From Hormiphora californensis (taxonomy: Eukaryota > Ctenophora > Tentaculata > Cydippida > Pleurobrachiidae): a DNA stretch of 64,000 bases. The position numbers and the translations under genes are program-made. Of the stretch, positions 25,201 through 35,902 are shown piece after piece. The stretch lies in contig CM035352.1 in the NCBI GenBank assembly GCA_020137815.1, forward strand, positions 2,024,529 through 2,088,528, in the 5' to 3' direction. Under the pieces are notes generated by a model, which was not told the origin of the DNA, did no database searches, and saw only the letters and a program-made list of their open reading frames with translations. How positions within the stretch are numbered: position 1 is the first letter of the stretch; every line of letters begins with the position of its first letter.

Positions 25201-28200
25201 TATTTAAATCTTCAAATGTTCATCAAAATCATTCCCAATCGTTACTTGCAATGCATTTTACACCCGAACAGAGGAACTTCATCTGACTCAAGAAGGAAAC
25301 CAACACCCTCTACCCCACCATCGAACAGGAGTTCTTTATCAAGTTTGGCCGCCTTCTTGAGCCAGATGAAGTTCCTCTGTTCGGGTGTAAAATGCATTGC
25401 AAGTAACGATTGGGAATGATTTTGATGAACATTTGAAGATTTAAATACCCCAGATCCCTTGGCTAGTGTAATGTGAGATGATAGGCTGATTAGTGACACA
25501 AGATGGCCCCTCCTTGATGAAATGATCTCGTATCACGGGCCGCTTGAGAACTTTGACAAGAACTGGTGACATGAACCCAATCAATCAGCATCACAAAGTG
25601 ACTTGAGAGCATTGTGGAGGGATATTCAAGGGATATGAGAGCAATAATCCGTTATTGAGACATGTTAACAGCACCCCAAACCCACTTTTCACCACGTGAC
25701 CGGGCCTGGATCACATGTCAGGAGTGACGGTCGGAAAACCCTCCACTGTGTCTCTCCTGGTAATCAGATTATGCTCAAATTGGTCTCATTACAAAGATAA
25801 TCGTTAGCCAAAGACGGGCAAAAAATTCTGAATGATGAGGGGGTCTCATATCGAAGGAACGGAGAAGTTCATTCCGTTCATGAAAATGAATTTTGAGCTA
25901 GAGCTCTGATTTTTCTGTCAGGATCAAGATAGACATAGTGGAGCAACCCTGCCAAGTTACAGCTCTCCACCACATCGGCAACTATGGTGGTCTAGGGGGG
26001 GCCTTTTTTTTGCCGCACACGGTACTTACCCACGGCCGTTATGGCGAGACTGGAAGTGACAGTTGACTCTTTAAAAACCACAGACACATCAACCGTTGTA
26101 TCAGCATCTGGACTATCGTAAGACAGCGTAGCTGCTGTTGTCGAGCCTACCTGGGTACCTGGAAAATATTGGAAAGTCTCAAAAATAAATTGAGGTTTAA
26201 CTGTACTAAATCAGCTGTTTAAAATCACGATTCCCAAATAAAACATTTCTGCTAGTGTGGGATATATGTATTATGTGAGGTACCCATGTTACCCCAGTGC
26301 CTCTACCTTCACACCCCAAAAAGTACACATCGCTAACCAGCACCATCAGATGGGGTCTGGATGTGATGATGCCACCACTGCATTACCTGAGATACTCCAG
26401 AGGTAGTTGGTCGGTGTGAGATGGTTGTTTGTTACTGCACACGACAATGAAATCTGTCCAGTCGCTCCCTTCTTGACAACCTTGTTGGCACAATTTACAT
26501 CTGTAAGATGGGAAGAATGGCGGGAGTTTACATCTGGAATCATGATTGTAAAACCCTCTGATTCTCTTCCGTGAGAGAGGGGTACACTGTGCCAAAATCC
26601 AAATATATGACACTTTGGTCGTGTTTCATTTTACCTAAAACATCGATGGTAGTCGTGGTATAGTCTGTATTAGATGTAAAATCAAAACTGCAAGTAACCA
26701 CAATATCGGTGGTTACTGTTATCTCAGCAGTAGATTTCCTATTGGTGGTACCCGTTAGCTGCTCATTACTGAATACACCCCCGGACCAAGTTGCACTATT
26801 GATGGTGACAGTGTCAATGTCGCTCACAGTACAAGTGAGAGTTAGACTGTCACCCGCCTTCGCCGCGATCTCTGCTTTATGAGATACACCTGAAACAGTT
26901 TTCCTAGTTGTTTTGCTATGAATCTATATTTCATGCAGCACAAATTAGAATAAATGAAACATTGCTTTACATTTGTAGCTGCTTACTCAAAAGGTCAACC
27001 TGAGTCTCAAGCTCAAAGTTAACGGTGGCAGTCTCGTATGATCCCTGGACAAACATCCAGGTGGTTTTTGAAGTGAAATCTTGTTCCATTCCAGCTGATG
27101 CGTACTGTGGCTGTCATGTAGCTATCACCGCTTTCCCTTTGTCTCCTTTTCAAGGCTCAGATGTGAGGAGTCGACTGTTCTGTGGGGTCACGGTTGAGGC
27201 TGATGCATCGACAAAGGAGCAACCGGACAGCGTTGAGTTGAAGGTTAAATCTCTGATTCCAAATGTGCCGATTGTAGTAGATTGGGGGTTGTAGACAACC
27301 TCTGTAAGGGTTTCGTTTCAAATCATCCGTCAATTTTAACAAAACTATGATATATAATTAGTGTGCTACCTGCAGGAGGTTTGTTTGATAAAATATACCT
27401 GCTATTTCACCCAGAATCTCTGTGACAAGCTTCATTTGATGTCCCTGGAACACAGCTATACACTGCAAGGTTCGATCAACTGTGTTGTTCTTTATAACCA
27501 GTTGGCACATCTCTTTTGTTGTTGATCCTGAAACCTGAACGCAAGGAACTTCAATGCGCTGGCAACGGTGGTCATTCGACATCCCCCTCAAAATAACTCA
27601 AAAGCGCTGCCAACAGTGCAGTTATACTGCTTTAATACGCATGTTCTTGGTCCTCAATGATCACTAACCGCTGGTGTTGAAACTATATGGTTGCTGTCCT
27701 CAGTTATAGCAATATTCGCTTCTTTCCAAGAACAAGACTGGAGTTCAGGGTAATTCTCATAGACACACTGAAAGGTTGCGTCTTCACCCTTCTTAGTGAC
27801 CGCCCGGTGAACCGTTTCTGAACCTGTAGATAGAGATTGAAAAATCGGTACCTCACATTATCACTGGTAGAGGTTATAGGGATCCCTAAAAAAGTTCAGT
27901 ATTTACACAGCGTTTAGGGTTCCCTATAGAGGCTACAACAAAATGAAGAGCTTGAGCACCGTACCATTGTTCCCATGGTAACGAAAGAGGGGTCTACAGG
28001 ATAATGAGGTGATGATAATCACCGCGGTGCTCAAGCTCCCATAATCTGAATGAGGGTCTTTCTGTTAACACTACCTTGATATGCTTCTTTTAAATTTCCT
28101 GTCATGGTTCAAACGGGTCTTGACTTCTGTGACCGTTTTCAACCAATAGGGGTGGAGATGTAAAGTGTAAATTAATTGGGGAAATGGGGGGGGGGTGCGG

Positions 28201-31200
28201 GGGTTTGGGGAATTGATGAGTCTCTGGGCATCAAAAACTCGAAAAAATGAGAAAAAAGAGTTAGAAAAAAATTTGGAATAAAATAAAATCCTTCCTTTGT
28301 TTTCGTAAATCCAAATTTTAAATTCGATGGAAACCCCGCTGAGTAGAAGAATTACTCTCTCCCTTCACAAAAACTTTTCCCCGATGTGAAAAAAAAGTCC
28401 AGCAGGGAAATTTCTACGGGTCTTCTCAGTGGATCCCCGTAAATTAGTAAAACCCGGTCACAGGACTCCAGGTACCCCTTTTTCTCTGTTTCCCCCTTTC
28501 TTTTTCTTTCTTTCCCCTGTCTTGCTGGGGGTTTTTTTTTCTCGTTCGTCTCTGGGGTTTTTCTCGTTTTGGGGGGGGACCCCCCTTTTTTCCCCCCCCC
28601 CCCCCCCCCCCTTTTTTTTTCCCCTTTTCCCCCCCCCCCCCCTTTTTGGGGAAAAAGGGGAAAAGGGCCCCAAAAAAAAAAGGGGGGGGGGGAAAAAAAT
28701 AAAAAGGGGGGGGGAGAGAACGGGGAGAAAAGGGGGGGTTTCCCCCCGTCCCCTTTTTTCCCCCTTTTTCCCCTGCTCCGTTTTCCCCCTCTTGGGCCCT
28801 CCCCCCCCTTTTCCCCCCCCGGGGCCGCCCTTTTCCGTTGTTGGGGTCCCCCCCTTTTTTTTTCCCCTGTGGGCCCCCCTTTGCGGGTTTTTTAGGGGGG
28901 GGTTTGGGGGGGGAAAAAATTTTTTTACTCTTCCCCGGGCCCCCTTACAAGGCCGAAGAATGGGGGAAAATTATTTTTTTCACCATTCCAATTTGCGAAT
29001 TTTTAGGAAACCCCCCCACCACATTCCCCAAAGCCCCCCCCCCCCCCCCCCAATCCCACATCCCCAAACCCCCCCTAGGGGGAAAATCCATTGATGCCGA
29101 CACCGTTTTCCCTGAAAAGCAAAAAAGTTTTAAAAAGAAAGACCCCTTCGATAGGAGCTTGAGCCCCGGGGATTCTACCCCCCCAATTTCACCAGGGAAC
29201 GGAGGGCAATTTTTTTTTGGAGCCCAAAAGCAGGTTTAACCTTTTTTCAAACTTGGCCCAAGGAGAAAAGGATTAGTTTACATTTAAAACAATTGAAAAT
29301 TTTTAAGAAAAAAAAAAAGGGAAAGGGAAAAAAAACCTGGGCTGATAAATTAAAATCAGAAAAAAGAATTTTATAAAAGCCACCCCCGACGAAAAAGCCC
29401 CTCCCGGGGGGAAGGCCCAAAAATTCGCCACTTTTTTTTTGGCCTGGGAAGACGGAATGGGCTGAAAAAAAGAGCCAATCCGCAAGGGAACCCAGGGGTT
29501 TTAAATGAGCCAAACGGGAGGGAAATTTGGTGGGGGAACAAAGGGAAAGCCCAGGGGGGGAGGGGAAAACCAATTTTTTTGGGGAAAGGGGCGAGATCCG
29601 TCCAGGTTGAGGCGATTTGTGCACGACTCGACAAAGGAGCAACCGGACAGCGTTGAGTTGAAGGTTAAATCTCGGATTCCAAATGTGCCGATTGTAGTAG
29701 ATTGGGGGTTGTAGACTACCTCTGTAAGGGTTTCGTTTCAAATCATCCGTCAATTTGAACAAAACTATGATATTAGTGTGCTACCTTGAGAGGTTCATTT
29801 GATAAAATATACCTGCTATTTCACCCAGAATCTCTGTGACGAGCTTCATTTGATGTCCCTGGAACACAGCTATACACTGCAAGGTTCGATCAACTGTGTT
29901 GTTCTTTATAACCAGTTGGCACATCTCTTTTGTTGTTGATCCTGAAACCTGAACGCAAGGAACTGATCAATGCGCTGGCAAAGGTGGACGGTGGTTATTG
30001 GACATCCCCCCTAAAAATAACTCAAAAGCGCTGCCAAAAATGTAGTTATACGTTTTAGAAACTGATTTAACACGCACGTTCTTGGTCCTCAATGATCACT
30101 AACCGCTGGTGTTGAAACTATATGGTTGCTGTCCTCAGTTATAGCAACTTTCGCTTCTTTCCAAGAACAAGACTGGAGTTCAGGGTAATTCTCATAGACA
30201 CACTGAAAGGTTGCGTCTTCACCCTCCTTAGTGACCGCCCGGTGAACCACTTCTGAACCTGTAGATAAAGATTAGAAAATCGGTATCTCACATTATCACT
30301 GGTAGAGTTTATAAAGCTAGCGACTCAACCTTTTTTTTCAATTACTTGGCGCCAGAAGTTAAGAGACTCCTTCCGAAAAGATGCTTGCTGTGTTATCACT
30401 TATATCATATCTATGTTATTGAAATATTTTGAACAGCAAATAACAACATCACAAAAAGCAAGGAGTAAGGACATTACACAGCATAGATGGCAGCTAATAT
30501 ACATCACGAAATTCATTTAGTAATTTTATGTACACTAGCACACCCGCCTGACTGATGATAAACCCTCCCGGCTCCGCCGGATGGCCCTCTTTATTAACCC
30601 TTAAACGCCTATTTTTACTGTTGCCATGGCAACTGTATCGGTAATCATGAATACTGAACAATAAAGTTGATGTCATTATACCTTCTGCAAAGTTGTAGAA
30701 GACCATGGAGTCAGTGTAAACTGAGCCACTAACGGTGCATGTGTAACTGGTGGTCGTTCCCACTGTACCCACATCCATGGCTGATGCCTTTAGAGTCAGG
30801 GTAGCGGTCTGGACACCATTATTTAAGGATCCCTGGTTGATACCATGCATGTCTGTATCCGCTGTTATTTGTAAGTTGGATTGTTTGCTGGAGTTCATGA
30901 TAAAAGTAACTTGTTTAGTTTCAGCAAAACCAGTCAATTTACAAGTTATGTCCTTTGTACCAGATGCGACAATCATTGCATAGTCATCGCTTATATCAAC
31001 GCCTGCAATTGATATAGTCCTTAAAATACGTACTCAATAGCCAGTATCTTCCTCTTCTCCGCAAATCAAGAAATATTTGACTCACCTAAAACTTTAAGTT
31101 CTGCACTAGCCTCCACATATAATCCATTCGAAAACAGGGCAGAGCAGGTGAAGGTTATATCCTCAGAGGGAGCAGACACAATTGCAAGTGTAGTTGTCTG

Positions 31201-34200
31201 GGTGTCGACACTGAAGGTGTCCTTGGCCACCGTATACCACCCTGTTATATCTGTTACTGAAGTTCCGTTGGCAAAGGTCCAGGTGTAACTGTCCGGCTCA
31301 GAATCAGCAACGGTCAGTTTGCAACCAATTGAACTCGCTCGACCAATCTGGGCTTCTGATGCCACTCCCGCCAGAACTGAACAGAGTTGTTGTTATTGGG
31401 TTACTATGGCCTGGTTACTATGGCCTGGTTACTATGGTTACTATGGTGTTGACATCAACCTCTGAATCACATATTATTACCTGTATCCTTTATTGAGAGT
31501 GTAGTAACCTTTTCTACTGTTAATCCGCCCATGGTACAAGAAATCTTGGCACTCGCCCCAAGAGAAGTTAGTTTGCTAACTGATAAAGTTAGTGTTGATT
31601 TCATTTCAGTTCCACTAACTGTTACATCTTGAATGGTAGTATCTGCTGTAGAGACCGTTATCTCTGTTGATTCAATGTACCATGCGATAGTAGCAGGTGT
31701 AGATATGAGTTCCTTAATCAGGCAGGTTAGAGTAGCGGGTAGAGATTTGCTAACCACTGTCTCCGTGGGGAATGTTACCTCTGAAGAAATTTCGGTTTAA
31801 TTTTGGAACCGAGGTGTTACCAAGGTTTTCCTTGTCTTGCTCGACCCTGTTTCCCCGCACCAAAACAAGGTTTTCCACGAGCCCAAAATTAAATATAAAC
31901 TAATCAACTAGCCTATGAAATGGATTGCAGAGTAAAACTGTGCATCACATTGCTCCCATACCTACAAAGTCGATAACAGCTGCCTGAGTTACATCAGATT
32001 CAGGGGGGTTCCTATTACATTTACATTCCAACTGAGTATCAGCTGTTTGACCTGCCCCAACTGTTAGTGTAGAGACTTTGTTTCCATCGATAGTTGACGC
32101 TGCGAAGGTGTTACTCGAGTCCCCCGCACTACTCCATACTATAGCTTTACATGCAGACGATGAGTCTTGCCAGTCTTTGAGGGAGCAGGTGAGAGTGGTA
32201 CCTGTCCCACTTTCACCTGATTCCAGGTAAAGACTCTCCGCTATCAAATCTGAAAATTATGGTAATCAGTAGATACCAATCATTATTAATTGCATTGATT
32301 GCACCTGAGCTGTCTGGCGGTGCCGACCCGATCTGAGCGCATTGTCGAGAATTTAAATAAACGGGGTCTGGCCAGACAGGACCCTTAGGAACGTACCTAC
32401 AATATCGAGAGTGGAACTCTGAACAAGTTTATCTCCGTTACTGAACACCGCCTCACACGTATAGGTAGTATCAACACCGGGACAAGACTTGATGGTTAGG
32501 GTAGCTGTCTGAGCAGAGAATCTAAAGGTCCCCTTACTCATTGAATAATCGTCACCCTCAATAAGCTCAGCGCCATTTAGGGACCAGTTGTACCCCGTTG
32601 GTTCCTCATCTGCCCCACTAATGGAACAAAATACTGCACCCTCATCTCCCTCCTGGCAGATCGCATCTCCAGCTGCAAACGCTGGGAAACATGTCGTTAG
32701 ATAAGGGTATAATTATAAGGGTCACCAACAAGGCAGTAAAGGAATGAAATCTGCGTCACTGAAAGGAAGATATATGTCATGTATACAGACTAGGAGATAT
32801 ATCCATCCTGTACTTACAGACTAGAAGATATATAATATCTATTCTGCACTTACAGACTAGGAGATATATATCCAGTGGATATATATCCATCCTGTACTTA
32901 CCTACTACCTTGACGGTAATGCTGTCCTTGACAACTGCATCTCCGGGGAATACCACGGAAACCCCGTAGTTACTAGTGGTGTCAGGACACGGTATTGATA
33001 TTGTTGGCTCTGTAGTTATACCAAGGGATTCACCTGTTGTAGAGGTAGAATTTATATATCATGGTGTGTGGTCAAACAGACCTTCAATCAAAACTTAAAA
33101 TGTTTACCAGTTTCCTCTTGCCAGGAAAAGGATTGGGGGCTTTGAGAGAGATCAGTAGGGTCACATTTTAGTGTCATATTAGCCACTATTCCAGACTGCA
33201 CTATCCTGTTCTGACAGTTCACATCTTGAAAGAAATAAGTGATTAGGGCTAGGGCTGTTAGTAATGTGTCGAATAGACCCCTAGCAGCTTGTAATAAATA
33301 CAAGGGTTGTTATTCAGCTGTCTGTCACTATGATAATATTCCTAATTCCTACCTATGACATCGACACTGGTAGTCTTTGTTATGTTGTTCAGTGCGAACT
33401 CAAACAAACACGTATAGACAGTGTCCACAGTTCCAGTTATTGTGATATTCGATGATTTAGCTTTTGATACAAACTCGGTTGACACCAGGTTGGTATAATC
33501 TCCACCGGTCCATGTTATCTCAGGTTCCTGACGGACTGCAGACACGCCACAAGATAGATCCATTGTTCCCCCCTTTGATACCATCCTGGTCTCGCTCCAC
33601 TCAAACGCTGAACATGATTTCAACTTTGTGACTAATCTCAAGGGAGCCATGTTAGAGTATTGGCCTGACTCATTTCTGTCAAAAAGAACCATGCGTTCGG
33701 TCAGAGCATTAAGGGGAGATTTAGATATTAGGTGTCAAGTGTCTTACTTGCGAGATCGAACTTTGAGCGTCGTTTAGTACTTGCAACGTATTCCTCCCCA
33801 ATACAGTCGAAACTCCATATTATCTGGGCACTGAGGTCCTTTGTGACAGATATTATCCCTGATATCCTATACCTAGGAAATCAAATCATCAGTAATTGTA
33901 CGGTATAATTTGTACCAATTGGACACAATCGATATATTTCATGTAGTTTCAGAGATAGAATATATCTGTTGAGATTGCTGGGGGAGATTGCATTATACAG
34001 ACAGCTGTATGGGGAATATTGCATTACTTGTCTTCGCTTGCCAGGTATTCTCGGGTCACATTCTTTGCTGATATGGGGCTCAAGGAACTATCATCGAGCA
34101 GGAGAAGACTTGCCCCAGTCACATTCGCCGCAAATAAGAAATCCTCACCCGTTACAACGTAGAAATCAGCCTCATACTTCCACTCGAACGCTGAAAAATT

Positions 34201-35360
34201 AATAATTTGAAGATTTGAAAATTTCACCTCGTTCTAGCCCTTCTATTGTAAGAGAGGGCAATTAAAGTAAGTACTAACTCACCCACAACATCTCCTTTTA
34301 CAGTCCGCTCGATCGGATCGACAGGGGCTACAAAACCAACTGTACAGTTGAATGTTTTATCTTCAACCAGACTCTCTATCGATAGGGAACATTCCTAAAT
34401 AACATTGCATGTGTTTGATACTAAGTATCTTGTTGTCTGTGTAGCCATGGCAACCTACCCCTCCCCATGGCAACCCCCATCTCGTTGCTAGGCTACTAAA
34501 GGTATACCTGAGTTGCCTTGGCCAGGTTTTCTTCCAGTGTGATGGTGTACCCCGATGTACCAGCCACATCCTGCCCACTCATATCAGTCCACACGCAGGT
34601 GTTTATTGTTGGGTAATGATCGTAACTGCACGTGTAAACTGCCCCCTCCCCTTCTTCAATCACTGGCTGGGACTTCCTTCTGATCCCTATAACATTGTGA
34701 AACATCTGTGTGAAAGTTGTAAAGCGAAAGTGAAACAAATCCATGTTGTATATGAGGCACACATCTCGTTTGTTTTACTTTCACTTTGCAAGTTTGGATG
34801 GGATGTAATTGCTAATTACCGGAGAAGAACATGTAAACGTTAACCGATTCCTTATAGGTCTCTCCCCCGTCCTCCACCTTGCAGGTATAGACAGATGTAG
34901 CACCAATTGTAGCGACATTCAGAGCAGAGTTCTTCAAACACAGTACTGCATCTTGGACACCATCACTGTTCCTAGTTCCCTGTGTCACTGCATGCATGGC
35001 TGTATCCACTGTTATCTCCAGACTTGTCCCCAGACTGGAGTTTAGCTCGAAGGAAACTGTTTGGGTGGTACTGAATCCAGTCAGGGTACAGTTGAGGAGG
35101 AATGTGGTGGGTTCCTCACCTTCAATAACAACGTCAGACCCACCAAATGACACGCCTGCAGAGGGATGGAAGGAGGTGTGGTACTGACAAACTTGCAAAT
35201 CATTATAAAATGTGGAAGAGTGGAACGGCAAGCAGAAACTGTATCATAGCTGAGAGTGAAAAATGTAATATTGCTGAATGCTGAGACGAAAAAGGTACAT
35301 ACTGGGTGCTGCGTGAGTTGTTCCATTGCAAGCCAGGAGGACCAGCAGAAGATAAATCAT
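19221..35360 (-). CDS. Large secreted multi-immunoglobulin-domain protein with C-terminal Sushi-like domain
   Basis: Starts with signal peptide MIYLLLVLLACNGTTHAAP (35303-35360). Main exons that follow: 34820-35155, 34508-34686, about 34281-34394, 34028-34190, 33748-33872, 33353-33607, 33108-33224, 32902-33033, 32397-32672, 31962-32249, 31481-31780, 31086-31376, 30682-31002, 30104-30258, 29813-29948, then (after bad sequence) about 27150-27300, about 26989-27110, about 26636-26892, about 26386-26502, 26030-26160, 24222-24497, 23819-24106, about 23278-23580, 22770-23060, 22350-22626, 21741-22163, 21232-21632, 20964-21077, 20541-20735, about 20160-20334, 19919-20037 and 19221-19786. Ig hallmarks recur: paired Cys, Trp after the first Cys, and YTCxA/YTCxV before the second, e.g. 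TYTCEAVFSNGDK. The last exon has a Sushi/CCP-like cysteine pattern (DYCTKLSTLANGALHC to WDETATFC) and a further cysteine-containing segment. I see no transmembrane segment, so it is probably secreted. Many Asn-x-Ser/Thr sites. Recognition or adhesion is likely; the ligand is unknown. Confidence 0.85.
20864..20885. repeat. Poly-C run in an Ig-gene intron
   Basis: Over twenty consecutive C. Similar C-runs occur at about 6636, 16460 and 36859. Length is likely to vary or be mis-called. Confidence 0.85.
24622..26026. mobile_element. Giant hairpin element 2 (arms 675 bp, loop 55 bp)
   Basis: Arms 24622-25296 and 25352-26026 are near-perfect inverted copies. Outer ends read AGTACCGTGTGCGGC. The sequence CTTACC flanks both sides (24608-24613 and 26025-26030) and may be a target duplication. 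Arm bases just inside the ends, GTGCGGCAAAAAAAAGGCC, resemble GTGCGGGAAAAAAAAGTCC inside hairpin 1. It lies in an Ig-gene intron, three bases from the donor of exon 26030-26160. No protein of its own is evident. Confidence 0.9.
27150..27834 (-). repeat. Second copy of Ig-gene exons (duplicate of 29640-30258)
   Basis: Exons 27669-27823 (155 bp) and 27399-27534 (136 bp) match 30104-30258 and 29813-29948 in length and almost every base, introns included, with a few percent differences. One of the two copies is probably an alternative haplotype left by the assembly. Confidence 0.75.
28150..29625. other. Probable low-quality or misassembled sequence
   Basis: Composition changes abruptly to long runs of C, G, A and T with almost no normal sequence, for example 28590-28720, and then to sequence that looks like homopolymer-inflated base calling up to about 29625. 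It is flanked by near-identical copies of the same Ig exons. The ORFs of over 100 codons here (FFPPPP, GGGEKK) are meaningless. Best read as an assembly defect. Confidence 0.75.
30538..30670. repeat. Diverged relative of the four-hairpin unit
   Basis: In an Ig-gene intron. It keeps CCCGGCTCCGCCGGATGG and GTTGCCATGGCAAC in the same order and spacing as the units at 10703-11690, while the intervening sequence has drifted. Confidence 0.6.
32308..32380. mobile_element. GGCGCC-family micro-MITE in an Ig-gene intron
   Basis: Begins CTGTCTGGCGGTGCCGACC, contains GATCTGAGCGCATTGTC and ends GGGGTCTGGCCAGACAG. It lies just outside the donor of exon 32397-32672. Confidence 0.7.
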
Positions 35361-35411
35361 GATCAGAGTGAATGTGTACAAGAGGATGTAGCACTTTGGT
35401 GCAAAGATGCA

Positions 35412-35463
<52 letters not shown>

Positions 35464-35902
35464 AGAAGAAGGATGGTTGTATGCTTTATCTTTACATGGT
35501 AATACCTTTTTGCTTATATTCCCGCCATTCCTCTATTATGTGTGCAAACCCATTGGTAAACCGACAAAGAGACACCTGTCTGCTAACCACTCCTGTCTAT
35601 ACTACCTCCAGGAAGAATCTTATGGCCTTCTTCCGGCTTTTGAGAAGTTATTCTCTCAACAAACAACGATCCCCTTTTTACCCGTTTCACAAATTTCCTA
35701 CCTCGTTACTGATACAGTCGGACCCTGATTTAACGGGATGCTCGGATTTTGCCGGGTAAATCGCGTCGGGGTGCCCAGTATATCGGGGTCAAATACTGTT
35801 AATTTCCTATTTCGGGGGAAGATTATCCTCCAGGTAAATCGGGGTCCGACTGTATCTTTATTTACGGGTTACTTTTAATTACCTCATTACTTTTAGCTAG
35901 GT
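35361..35902. promoter_or_regulatory. Divergent promoter region between the Ig gene and GDAP2
   Basis: The two start codons face away from each other with 542 bp between them, so both promoters must lie here or in upstream exons I cannot see. It holds a GA tract (about 35420-35470) and a complete pogo-like MITE (35715-35852) ending 50 bp from the GDAP2 start codon. No TATA box was identified. Confidence 0.5.
35715..35852. mobile_element. pogo/Tc1-mariner-like MITE
   Basis: Ends CAGTCGGACCCTGATTTA and TAAATCGGGGTCCGACTG form inverted repeats, flanked by TA on each side, as expected for Tc1/mariner elements. Relatives: 39351 to about 39475 (truncated), 40523-41256 (with other repeats nested inside) and about 42919-43072 (diverged). 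Confidence 0.85.

Noticed and set aside
28429-29239. ORFs up to 221 codons rich in Pro, Phe, Gly and Lys
   Set aside because: They lie in sequence made of homopolymer runs that is probably base-calling failure.
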